From Acuticoccus kalidii (GTDB lineage Bacteria; Pseudomonadota; Alphaproteobacteria; Rhizobiales; Amorphaceae), in the NCBI RefSeq assembly GCF_021556395.1, contig NZ_JAKGCS010000024.1, positions 248,001-312,000 on the forward strand: a DNA stretch of 64,000 nucleotides. The letters run 5' to 3'. Of the stretch, positions 56,483-64,000 are shown one piece after another. The notes under the pieces are model-generated. The model was not told the DNA's origin, ran no database searches, and was given only the letters and a program-made list of their open reading frames with translations. Made by a program: the position numbers and the translations under genes. Every line of letters begins with the position of its first letter. Positions within the stretch are counted from its first letter, which is position 1.

Positions 56483-57135
56483 TGCTGCGCCTCGACAACA
56501 TTTCCGTCTCGATCGGCGGCGCGTCGATCCTGCGCGATGTCTCGATGGATGTTGGCCCGAACGCCTTCGTCGGCCTCGTCGGCCGCAATGGCGCGGGCAA
56601 GACCACGCTGATGCGCTCGGTGATGAACCTCATCCCCATCGACAGCGGAACGATCGCGGTCGCCGGACGCGACACGACCCGTGCCGCCCCGCACACCCAC
56701 GCCCGCGAAGGCGTCGGCTATATGCCGGAGGATCGCCGCCTCGTGCCGGATTGGACCGTGGAGGAGAACATCCTGCTACCGGTCTGGGCCGCCCACACCG
56801 ACGATGCGGACGCCCGCCTAGCGCGGATCTACGGGCTGATCCCCGAGGTCGAGACGGTGTCCGATCGGCGGGCGATGCAGCTTTCCGGCGGACAGCAAAA
56901 GCTCGTGGCGCTCGCCCGCGCGTTCGTCGCCGGCACGCGCCTCATGATCCTCGACGAGCCGTTCGAGGGCGTCGCCCCCGCCCTCGTCCAGCGCCTCGTC
57001 GAAATCCTGTCGACGCTGCGCCAGGAGGGCGACCATAGCGTGCTGATCTCCGAATCGGACGCGCTTTATTCGACCGGCCTCGTCGACGCCGTCTATACGA
57101 TCGAGCGCGGGCAAGTGGCACTCGGCGCGGCGTAA
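56482..57135 (+). CDS. livF: Liv-type ABC ATPase LivF
   Basis: The 217-residue ATPase has Walker A GRNGAGKTT, signature LSGGQQKLVALARAF and Walker B MILDEPFEGVAPALV. It is slightly shorter than typical LivF (about 235) but complete. It ends the importer operon; the 273 bases that follow hold no gene. Confidence 0.93.
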   Translation: MLRLDNISVSIGGASILRDVSMDVGPNAFVGLVGRNGAGKTTLMRSVMNLIPIDSGTIAVAGRDTTRAAPHTHAREGVGYMPEDRRLVPDWTVEENILLPVWAAHTDDADARLARIYGLIPEVETVSDRRAMQLSGGQQKLVALARAFVAGTRLMILDEPFEGVAPALVQRLVEILSTLRQEGDHSVLISESDALYSTGLVDAVYTIERGQVALGAA

Positions 57136-57408
57136 TCCGCCTCGCCGGGCCGGCCACGGCGGCCGCCTGAACGCATCGCGCCCCAGCGTCTCCCCGCCGA
57201 GCGACGCCGCGCCCCGATCGGCGATCGCCGGAGGGCGAAATCCAGCCTGCGCCTTACGCCATCGGCGCACGCGCCGGTCGGCGAGACGCCTGGTCCAACG
57301 ATCCCCGCGCAGCGCCCGGCGCCATCTCGACATCGCCCGGGCGGTCGGGCCATGCTCCACCAGCGGCGCCCCCGCCGCTCGGAGCGTTTCGTTCAGCGGA
57401 GATCGCAC

Positions 57409-58062
57409 GTGCTGTCAGACATCGGCCCTGTGCTCCCCAGCCTTCTCCTGATCCTGTCCGTTTTCGTGGTCGGCGCCGCGAGCCCTGGTCCGGCAACGCT
57501 GATGATCGTGAACGTCGCGGCCGGCGAAGGCCGCAAGCCGGCGGTGATCCTCGCGCTCGGTATCGTCACCGGGTCTATTGTCTGGGCGATCGTCGCCGCG
57601 CTCGGCTTCGTGGCTGCGCTGAAAACGTCGGCGTTCGTATTCACCGCCATGAAGATCGCCGGGGGCGGCTATCTTCTCTATCTCGCCTTCAAGTCCATCC
57701 GGTCGGGCCTCAGGGGGCAGCACCGCCTGCAGCGGCCGGCGATGGCCGGCACGGCGCCGATGCGGCCCGCCAGGCAGTTCTGGCGCGGACTCCTCCTTCA
57801 TCTCACCAACCCGAAGGCGCCGCTCGTCTGGATGGCGACGCTCTCCGTCGGCACCACCCCGCACGCCTCGCCGGCGCTGCTCTTCGCAGCGATCGCCCTT
57901 TGCGCGACGATGGCGGTCCTGATCTTCGTCGGCTACGCCCTCCTCTTCTCCACCCGCCGCGCGAGCGCGATCTATGCGGCGCTGCGCCGTCCGCTCGACG
58001 TTCTCGTCGGCACCCTGTTCGGCCTCGCGGGCATCAAGATCCTGACGCTGAAATCGGTGTGA
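57409..58062 (+). CDS. LysE/RhtB-family exporter (first copy)
   Basis: A GTG start at 57409, with GGAG about 8 bases upstream, gives 217 residues. The family motif GAASPGPATLMIVNVAAGEG and LTNPKAPLVWMATLSVG mark a LysE-type amino-acid exporter with about six spans. The in-frame extension upstream to 57352 is Arg-rich and unlikely. It is 16 bases from the convergent NUDIX gene. Confidence 0.88.
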   Translation: MLSDIGPVLPSLLLILSVFVVGAASPGPATLMIVNVAAGEGRKPAVILALGIVTGSIVWAIVAALGFVAALKTSAFVFTAMKIAGGGYLLYLAFKSIRSGLRGQHRLQRPAMAGTAPMRPARQFWRGLLLHLTNPKAPLVWMATLSVGTTPHASPALLFAAIALCATMAVLIFVGYALLFSTRRASAIYAALRRPLDVLVGTLFGLAGIKILTLKSV

Positions 58063-58078
58063 GCAGAGCGGACGCCGC

Positions 58079-58558
58079 TCAGAACGGTTCCGTCGCCGCG
58101 CCGCGCGCGAGCCCCGCCGCCCGTCGCGCCACCTTGGCGACGTCGAGGCTGAGGGCGAGCGCCGCCTCATCGAGATCGTCGAGCTGGAACCAGCGCGCAT
58201 CGAGCGCGTCGTCGCCGGCGACCGGCTCGCCGGACAGCCAGTCGCACAGCACCGCGATCAGGATGAAATGCCGGCGGATGTGGCCCGTCTCGTCCCGGTC
58301 GAACGCATCAACGGCGGTGAACACCTCCCGCGCCCGTCCCCGCACCCCGGTCTCCTCGAAGAGCTCCCGAACCGCGGCCGCCTCGATCGGCTCGCCGGGC
58401 TCGATCTTGCCGCCCGGAAAGCCCCAATGCCCCGCGTCCGGCGGATTGGCGCGGCGCACCAGGAGAACCTTGTCCTCGCGGAACACGGCCGCGATCGTTG
58501 CCGCGATCGGCGGTGTGGCAGGCCCTGCGCCGTGCCCGTCGCTGGTCGTTCCGCTCAT
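58079..58558 (-). CDS. NUDIX hydrolase
   Basis: The ATG at 58558 (AAGGAG 6 bases upstream) gives 159 residues. The NUDIX box spans residues about 49-72: GGKIEPGEPIEAA followed by RELFEETGV, with the metal-binding REL-EE intact. Such ADP-ribose- or nucleotide-type hydrolases clean up or sense nucleotide derivatives; substrate unknown. It is downstream of the LysR gene on the same strand with a 58-base gap. Confidence 0.92.
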   Translation of the reverse strand: MSGTTSDGHGAGPATPPIAATIAAVFREDKVLLVRRANPPDAGHWGFPGGKIEPGEPIEAAAVRELFEETGVRGRAREVFTAVDAFDRDETGHIRRHFILIAVLCDWLSGEPVAGDDALDARWFQLDDLDEAALALSLDVAKVARRAAGLARGAATEPF

Positions 58559-58616
58559 GGCGTCTCCTTCGTGATCGCATGCGCCGACGCTGATGATGAC
58601 ACGCGGCGAACCCGTC

Positions 58617-59498
58617 TCAACCGACGGGTGCGACCCGTGCGAGCGTTTCCCGGCGCAATGCATCGGTGAGTGCCCGCCCGATCGACGATTCGTCCGTCGC
58701 CCGCAACAGCCGTACTTCGATCGACGGCAGTGCCGGCAGCGCGAGCGCATCGCTCGCCCGCACGATATCGGGCGGCATCGCGTGCTCGGTCCGAACGGCG
58801 AAGCCGAGATCGGAGCGCAGAGCGGCCCAAATGCCCGGCAGGCTCGGCGTCGTCACCGCCGGATGCCAGCGCCGCCCCGCCCGCTCGAGCGCCGCAAGCG
58901 CGGCCTGCCGAAACAGGCAAGGATGATCGAAGAGGACGAGCGGGAGCCGATCGCGCGCAGTACCATCATAACCGTCGTGGGCGAGCCAGCGCATCGCCAT
59001 GGCGCAGAGCACCTCCCCCTCGCCGCCCGCCCCTTCGGGATAGAAGGCGACCGCTCCGTCGAGCCGGCCGGCCCGCACCTCTTCTGCGAGATGGTGGTTC
59101 GGACCGGCACGGACCTCGACATGGACGCCGGGATGGGAGGCGGCGAACGCGGCGAGCGTCGCGGGCATCACGTCGTCGAAAAAGTCCTGCGGCATCCCGA
59201 GACGGACCGTCGCGGCGACGGTGTTCGCCCCGAGCGCCCGCGCCGCCTCGTCATTGAGGGCGACGATACGCCGGGCATAGGCGACGAACGCCTCGCCGGC
59301 CTCGGTCGGAACGAGCCCCCGCCCTTGCCGCACGAAGAGCGGCGTGCCGGCCTGCTGTTCGAGCTTCTTGAGCTGCATGCTGATCGCCGACTGCGATCGG
59401 CCGACTTCGACGGCGGCGCGCGCGAAACTCTTGAGGTCGATCCCGATGACGACGGCGCGCAGCGCGTCGATGTCGAATGCCGGATTCACTTCACCCAA
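58617..59498 (-). CDS. LysR-family transcriptional regulator
   Basis: The 293-residue protein has the N-terminal helix-turn-helix SFARAAVEVGRSQSAISMQL with KKLEQQAGTPLFVRQGRGLV, and a periplasmic-binding-like effector domain. It is divergent from the MFS gene with 87 bases between, so it probably controls that transporter or itself. The gap is AT-rich, as LysR sites are, but I cannot assign a T-N11-A box with confidence. Confidence 0.92.
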   Translation of the reverse strand: MGEVNPAFDIDALRAVVIGIDLKSFARAAVEVGRSQSAISMQLKKLEQQAGTPLFVRQGRGLVPTEAGEAFVAYARRIVALNDEAARALGANTVAATVRLGMPQDFFDDVMPATLAAFAASHPGVHVEVRAGPNHHLAEEVRAGRLDGAVAFYPEGAGGEGEVLCAMAMRWLAHDGYDGTARDRLPLVLFDHPCLFRQAALAALERAGRRWHPAVTTPSLPGIWAALRSDLGFAVRTEHAMPPDIVRASDALALPALPSIEVRLLRATDESSIGRALTDALRRETLARVAPVG

Positions 59499-59585
59499 TC
59501 CAAATTAGTACTTCATTCATATTCGTTATTCAAAAGTGTAGGGCGTTGTTAGCGTCGCGGTCAATTCCACCGGACCCGCCTCCGC

Positions 59586-60851
59586 ATGACGAGACCGATA
59601 TCGACCCGCCCGACAGCCGCAAACGATGAGAGCCGCCACGCGGCGATCGTCGTCGTCGCGGGCGGCACCGTCCTCGCGCTGTCCTTCGGTGTCCGCTCGG
59701 TGTTCGGCGGGGTGATCGAGCCGATCTCGACGACGCTGTTCGATGGACGGATCGAGGTGTTCTCGCTGTCGATCGCGATCCAGAATCTCGTCTGGGGCCT
59801 CGCACAGCCCGTCTTCGGCATCATCGCCGACACGTTCGGCGACCGGCGCGCTTTGTGGCTCGGCTTCGTCTCTTACCTCGCCGGCATGGCGCTCTCTATC
59901 GTCGGAACGACGGCGCTCGCGCAGCATCTCGGCGCCGGTGTCCTCGTCGGAATGGGAATTTCGGGCACGGCGTTCGGCATCGTTCTGACGGTCGTGGGAC
60001 GCGCCGCACCGGAGGACAAGCGCGGCGCCTATCTCGGCATCGCCTCGGCGATCGGATCGGCCGGCCAGGTCGTCCTGCCCCTTCTCGTGTCGGTCCTCAT
60101 CGCGTGGCTCGACTGGCGCCTCACGCTTCTCGTGATCACCTTCGCGCTCGCTCCGATGGCGCTCTGCATTCCGCTCTTGCGGGCCGGGCCGGCCGAGAGG
60201 GCGCCGACGAAGGCGGAGGCGATCGGCCCCACGCTGAAGGCTGCGTTTTCCTATCCGAGCTACCTTCTCCTCGCCGCGGGGTTCTTCGTCTGCGGCTTCC
60301 ATCTCGCATTCATCACGGCGCATCTGCCCAATTATGTGCGCAATTTCTGCATCTCGTCGGCATCGCCGAGCGAACTCGAGGCGTTGGGATTGCGCGCGCT
60401 GGCGCTCGCAGGCCTCACCAATATCGTCGGCACGCTGGTCGCCGCACGCCTCGGGATGCGCTTTCCAAAGCCCGGCATTCTCGCCGCGATCTACGCGATC
60501 CGCGCCGCCGTCATCCTGGTGTTCATCTGGCTTCCCCTCACGCCGCTTTCGCTCATGATCTTCGCGCTCGTGATGGGCGGGCTCTGGCTCTCGACCGTCC
60601 CCCTCACCAGCGCATTGGTGCTCACGATGTTCGGCCCGCGCGCGATGGGCGTCCTCTTCGGTTTCATCTTCCTCAGCCACCAGCTCGGCGGCTTCGCCGG
60701 CGTCTGGCTCGGCGGCGTGTTCTTCGACCGATATGGCGGCTATGACGAGGTGTGGTCACTCGCGATCGCGCTCGGCATTCTCTCTTCGATCGCCCACCTC
60801 CTCGTCGACGAACGGCCCGCCCCGCGCGCCGCCCTCGCCCATGGCGGATGA
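59586..60851 (+). CDS. Major facilitator superfamily transporter
   Basis: The 421-residue product has about 12 spans and the MFS loop GIIADTFGDRRALWLG between spans 2 and 3. It resembles monocarboxylate/oxalate-formate-type transporters (SFGVRSVFGGVIEPISTTL). Its end overlaps the second LysE gene by 11 bases. Substrate and direction are unknown. Confidence 0.88.
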   Translation: MTRPISTRPTAANDESRHAAIVVVAGGTVLALSFGVRSVFGGVIEPISTTLFDGRIEVFSLSIAIQNLVWGLAQPVFGIIADTFGDRRALWLGFVSYLAGMALSIVGTTALAQHLGAGVLVGMGISGTAFGIVLTVVGRAAPEDKRGAYLGIASAIGSAGQVVLPLLVSVLIAWLDWRLTLLVITFALAPMALCIPLLRAGPAERAPTKAEAIGPTLKAAFSYPSYLLLAAGFFVCGFHLAFITAHLPNYVRNFCISSASPSELEALGLRALALAGLTNIVGTLVAARLGMRFPKPGILAAIYAIRAAVILVFIWLPLTPLSLMIFALVMGGLWLSTVPLTSALVLTMFGPRAMGVLFGFIFLSHQLGGFAGVWLGGVFFDRYGGYDEVWSLAIALGILSSIAHLLVDERPAPRAALAHGG

Positions 60852-61443
60852 TCTCTTCGTCCTCTGGCTCGCGGCGGTTCCCTTGATGGGCAGTCCCGGC
60901 CCCGCAACCCTCAGCCTTGCGGGCATCGGCACCGCCTTCGGCTTTCGGCGCGGCCTTCCCTATCTTCTCGGCATCATCATCGGGACGACGATGGTGCTCG
61001 CGATGATCGCGACCGGCATCACTGCTTTGGTCCTCGCCGAGCCGGCCATCGTGCTCGCCCTTTCCGCGGTGGCGGGGCTCTACATCCTCTATCTCGCCTG
61101 GAAGATCGCGACGGCGCCGGTCGGGCCGCGCGCACCCTGGCGCATGACCGACGCGCCGACCTTCATGCCGGGTCTCGCCCTCGCGGTCGCGAACCCGAAG
61201 GCGTTCGCCGCGATCGGCGCGGTCTATGCCGGTAACGGGCTCGTCGCCGGCTCCCCCACGGCCGACGCGATCGCGAAGACGGCCGCGCTCGCCGTGGTGA
61301 TCCTCGTGGTGAACACCGCTTGGCTAGGCTTCGGCGCCGCCTTCTCCCGCCTCCTCACCGACGAGGTGTTCGGCCGCGCCATCAACATCGTGTTCGCCGC
61401 GCTCCTGATCGCCTCTGTCGCGCTGGTGTTCATGACCGCCTGA
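60841..61443 (+). CDS. LysE/RhtB-family exporter (second copy)
   Basis: The ATG at 60841 gives 200 residues starting MADDLFVLWLAAVPLM, with GSPGPATLSLAGIGTAFGFR and AVANPKAFAAIGAVYAGNGL; about six spans. It is only loosely similar to the copy at 57409, so it is not a recent duplication. It overlaps the MFS gene by 11 bases and is likely cotranscribed. Confidence 0.88.
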   Translation: MADDLFVLWLAAVPLMGSPGPATLSLAGIGTAFGFRRGLPYLLGIIIGTTMVLAMIATGITALVLAEPAIVLALSAVAGLYILYLAWKIATAPVGPRAPWRMTDAPTFMPGLALAVANPKAFAAIGAVYAGNGLVAGSPTADAIAKTAALAVVILVVNTAWLGFGAAFSRLLTDEVFGRAINIVFAALLIASVALVFMTA

Positions 61444-61796
61444 CGGATCCGTTTTCGCCGGATCATGGCCGACAGGCGATGCCGACGCGGACAGCAAACC
61501 GATTCAGCAACCCGCTTAATTCGCCGTCAGCTCGGATTTCACGCCGCGCTCCGGGGGTCCGCCACCAAAGCGGCCTCGCCGGGCACGCGCGCGATATCAG
61601 TTCGCCAAACCGCCGGTTCCGGCCGGGCTTTTCCAGGCGAGCAAGCATTCCGCGCCCGATCGACGAGAAAACCCGGCCGCACATCTGCCGAAATTTGCTT
61701 ACGCGACAGCGAAGTACACAACAGAGGCAAATGATACGCTGCGCTGCACAAAATATATGCATCGCCCAATATGACCGACGATTGCGCAAATCGGGG
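61444..61796. other. Intergenic, AT-richer toward its end
   Basis: Short frames present here lack start signals and family resemblance. The A+T content rises from about 61690 toward the TAXI operon promoter. No RNA gene recognised. Confidence 0.4.
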
Positions 61797-61825
61797 TTGA
61801 CACAAGAATTATAGTATACTGAAAT
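61797..61825 (+). promoter_or_regulatory. Promoter of the TRAP-TAXI operon
   Basis: A perfect TTGACA (61797-61802) is followed after 17 bases by TGAAAT (61820-61825), a -10 with four of six matches. The palindrome AGTATACT (61813-61820) sits inside the spacer and -10 edge. Confidence 0.45.
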
Positions 61826-61834
61826 CCGAGTATA
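61813..61834. promoter_or_regulatory. Repeated AGTATA operator-like sites
   Basis: AGTATA occurs at 61813-61818 and 61829-61834, 16 bases apart. TATACT (61815-61820) with the second copy also makes a dyad with an 8-base gap. They overlap the promoter and are likely a repressor site, perhaps for a GntR-type regulator outside the window. Confidence 0.4.
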
Positions 61835-61868
61835 GCAGAGACGCCAGTCTCCCTGCTGACACCGAGCC

Positions 61869-63839
61869 ATGGATGCAGGCGCCGTGATGACACCTCAAAC
61901 ACGAGAAGAAACGGTCGAGCAGTCCACGGATGTCGGATCGACCCGTCTGGATACGGCCCTGAAAACCGTGATCGGCGTTCTCGCCATCATCTTTTCGTTG
62001 TTTCAGCTTTATTCAAACGTCCTGACTCTCATGCCGAGCTTCAAGCAGAATGCTTGGCATATCGCCTTCGCAATGCTGTTGGGTTTCTTGGCATTCCCGG
62101 CCGGCCGGCGCTGGTGGCGGCTTCTCGATCTGACGCTCGCCTTGGTGGGCTTCCTGGCCATCGCCTTCATCGTCTCCCGTTATGACGCGATGACGCTGCG
62201 CTTCGGGATCTTCTTTCAATCGGAGACCGCCGCAGCCGCCGTCATCGTGGCGCTTGTCCTCGAGCTGACGCGCCGCGTCCTCGGCCCGACGCTCGCATTG
62301 CTTTGCCTCGCCTTCATCGCCTACGCGTTCTTCGGCAATCTGCTCCCCGGGGCGTTCGGCCATGCCGGATATCCGACCCAGCGGATCGCCAGCTATCTCG
62401 TCATGACGACCGATGGCGTGTTCGGCACCGCCGTCGGCGTGTCCGCCACCCTCATCAGCATCTTCGTCATCTTCGGCGCCTTCCTGTCCGTGACCGGATG
62501 CGGCCAGTGGTTCATCGAGATCGCCGATCTCGTCGCCGGCCGTGCGACCGGCGGCCCGGCAAAGATCGCGGTCATCGCGAGCTCGCTGATGGGATCGGTG
62601 TCGGGGAGCGCCGCCGGAAACGTCGCGACGACGGGCACCTTCACCATTCCCTTGATGATCAAAGCCGGTTTCTCGCGGGTTCAGGCGGGCGCCGTCGAGG
62701 CGGTTGCGTCGACGGGCGGGACGATCCTGCCGCCTTTGATGGGTGCCGGCGCCTTCGTGATGGCGGAGATGCTGGGGGCCCAATATTCGACGATCGCAAT
62801 CGCCGCGATCATCCCGGCGATCCTCTATTATCTGGCGGTCTTCGTTCAGGTCGACTTCCTGGCGCGGCGGCAGGATCTGGCGCGCGCCAAGACGAAGAGC
62901 GACACGACGCTCGGGCACATCATGCGGTCCGGCTGGCGCTCCATCCCGCTCCTGGTGCTCGTCTGGATGATCCTGGTCGAGCGGTATTCGCCCACCTTCG
63001 CGGCGTTCTGGTCCATCGGCGCGGCCGTGGTGCTCGGGGTGGTGATGTCGGCCGGAAAGCAGCGGCTGTTGTTCATCCTGCAGGCCTTGCGGGAGGCGGC
63101 CTTTGCGATGCTGCCCATCGCCACCGCCTGTGCTGCGGCCGGGGTCATCGTCGGCGTGCTGATGCTGACCGGGATGGGGCTTCGGATGTCGTCGCTGATG
63201 GTCGATCTCGCCGGCGGCAATCTCGCCCTGCTGCTGGTGTTGACGATGGTCTCATCCATCATCCTCGGCATGGGCGTGCCGGCGACGGCGGCCTACATCA
63301 TCCTCGCCGTTCTCGCCGCGCCGGCTCTCGTCGAGTTGGGTGTTCCGCCGCTCTCGGCCCACATGTTCGTCTTCTATTTCGGCACCATCTCCAACATCAC
63401 GCCGCCCGTCGCCGTCGCCGCTTTCGTGGCGGCCGGCATTTCCGGCGCCTCGCCGAGCCGTGTGGCGATCGAGGCGTTCCGCATCGGCTCGGCCGCGTTC
63501 CTGATCCCGTTCATGTTCGTCTACGGGCCCGAGCTCTTGCTGATCGACGCTTCGCCCTGGTCCGTCCTTCATACGCTTGTCACCGCAACGCTGGGCATCG
63601 TGTTCCTGGCGGCGGCGATCCAAGGCTGGCTGTTCGGCACCATGCCGCTCGTCATGCGCCTCGCCGCGGTCGCCGTCGCGATCCTCCTCGTCATCCAGAC
63701 GATCTGGACGGATATCGCCGGCGTGGTTGGTGCCATCGGCCTCTTCGCCGCGTGCCGGTTTCGGCTCTGGCCCGCCATGCGGGCTCAGTCGGCCGGGGCC
63801 GAAACCTCCAACCTTTCCATTGAAGGAAGCAACAAATGA
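61869..63839 (+). CDS. TRAP-TAXI fused permease
   Basis: The 656-residue protein fuses a small-subunit-like N-terminal part (about residues 30-150, four spans) to a DctM-like domain. VIASSLMGSVSGSAAGNVAT, ASTGGTILPPLMGAGAFVMA, SSIILGMGVPATAAYIILAV and FYFGTISNITPPVAVAAFVA are the TRAP fused permease signatures. The start may be 61869 or the ATG at 61887. Its stop overlaps the next gene (ATGA). Confidence 0.93.
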   Translation: MDAGAVMTPQTREETVEQSTDVGSTRLDTALKTVIGVLAIIFSLFQLYSNVLTLMPSFKQNAWHIAFAMLLGFLAFPAGRRWWRLLDLTLALVGFLAIAFIVSRYDAMTLRFGIFFQSETAAAAVIVALVLELTRRVLGPTLALLCLAFIAYAFFGNLLPGAFGHAGYPTQRIASYLVMTTDGVFGTAVGVSATLISIFVIFGAFLSVTGCGQWFIEIADLVAGRATGGPAKIAVIASSLMGSVSGSAAGNVATTGTFTIPLMIKAGFSRVQAGAVEAVASTGGTILPPLMGAGAFVMAEMLGAQYSTIAIAAIIPAILYYLAVFVQVDFLARRQDLARAKTKSDTTLGHIMRSGWRSIPLLVLVWMILVERYSPTFAAFWSIGAAVVLGVVMSAGKQRLLFILQALREAAFAMLPIATACAAAGVIVGVLMLTGMGLRMSSLMVDLAGGNLALLLVLTMVSSIILGMGVPATAAYIILAVLAAPALVELGVPPLSAHMFVFYFGTISNITPPVAVAAFVAAGISGASPSRVAIEAFRIGSAAFLIPFMFVYGPELLLIDASPWSVLHTLVTATLGIVFLAAAIQGWLFGTMPLVMRLAAVAVAILLVIQTIWTDIAGVVGAIGLFAACRFRLWPAMRAQSAGAETSNLSIEGSNK

Positions 63840-64000
63840 CCACTTCCCGGACGATAGGCACACTCGCCCGCGCCGCGGCCATCGCGGCGGCCGTCACGAT
63901 CAGCGCCGCGCCGGCCTCCGCTCAGGAGCGGATGAGCATTGCCGGTGGAAGCACCGGCGGCGTCTTCTTCCCCCTCGCCACCGGCATGGCCGAACTCCTG
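63836..64000 (+). CDS. TAXI-family solute receptor (3' end cut by window)
   Basis: The first 55 codons are visible: a signal peptide (about residues 1-30, ending ASAQE) and then MSIAGGSTGGVFFPLATGMA, the TAXI N-terminal motif. It overlaps the fused permease by 4 bases. It would be the receptor of this TRAP-TAXI transporter. Confidence 0.9.
   Translation, partial: MTTSRTIGTLARAAAIAAAVTISAAPASAQERMSIAGGSTGGVFFPLATGMAELL

Noticed and set aside
57136..57408. Arg/Pro-rich frames between livF and the first LysE gene
   Set aside because: They have no start signal or family resemblance and are typical GC-rich noise.

Overview
The window looks like about 64 kb of a GC-rich alphaproteobacterial chromosome. 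The order tRNA-Trp, secE, nusG, rplKAJL, rpoBC, rpsLG-fusA-tuf and S10/spc-type ribosomal genes, the zinc-free 101-residue S14 and the many TRAP-type transporters fit Alphaproteobacteria, probably Hyphomicrobiales (possibly marine). A genus cannot be assigned from the sequence alone. I saw no CRISPR array, intact insertion sequence or prophage.

Region 1 (1-29.0 kb, minus strand) is the core gene-expression block. Reading from high to low coordinates it runs tRNA-Trp, secE, nusG, rplK, rplA, a candidate 36-aa membrane microprotein, rplJ, rplL, rpoB, rpoC, then rpsL, a small secreted protein of DUF4189-like pattern, rpsG, fusA, tuf, rpsJ, rplC, rplD, rplW, rplB, rpsS, rplV, rpsC, rplP, rpmC, rpsQ, rplN, rplX, rplE, rpsN, rpsH and rplF (cut by the window edge). 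Three plus-strand genes (PhyH-like dioxygenase, sulfotransferase, YbjN-domain protein) sit between rpoC and rpsL. Strong hairpins mark the E. coli-type S10/spc boundary (rpsQ/rplN), the rplL/rpoB gap, the ends of tuf and fusA, and the end of rpoC.

Region 2 (29.1-30.5 kb) holds a cytochrome b561-like protein, tRNA-Gly(TCC) and a pyridoxamine-phosphate-oxidase-fold protein.

Region 3 (30.5-43.1 kb) is a catabolic island. A minus-strand operon (CoA-transferase, atypical crotonase and TRAP system 1) diverges from a plus-strand amidohydrolase and a beta-hydroxyacid dehydrogenase. These are followed by a GntR/FCD regulator and a second minus-strand operon (cupin dioxygenase-like protein, SDR, TRAP system 2). 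Palindromes with core GGTATACC, or one mismatch from it, lie upstream of all three transcription units. This suggests one FCD regulator controlling two uptake systems and one degradative route for an organic acid. That prediction is the best candidate here for an undescribed system; the substrate is unknown.

Region 4 (43.2-48.0 kb) carries a tripartite tricarboxylate transporter (TctC-B-A), a hotdog thioesterase and an isoaspartyl peptidase. Region 5 (48.2-51.5 kb) has an RTX calcium-binding protein facing a large subtilase-like protein whose apparent triad is Asp-Glu-Ser, in locally AT-richer surroundings. Region 6 (52.3-57.1 kb) is a complete Liv-type ABC importer. Region 7 (57.4-64 kb) has two LysE-family exporters, a NUDIX hydrolase, a divergent LysR/MFS pair and the start of a TRAP-TAXI system cut by the window edge.

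Stable hairpins immediately follow four separate solute-binding-protein genes (two dctP, tctC, the Liv receptor). Three lie between the receptor and its permease genes, as expected for setting a high receptor-to-permease ratio; the fourth is a terminator-like hairpin at an operon end.
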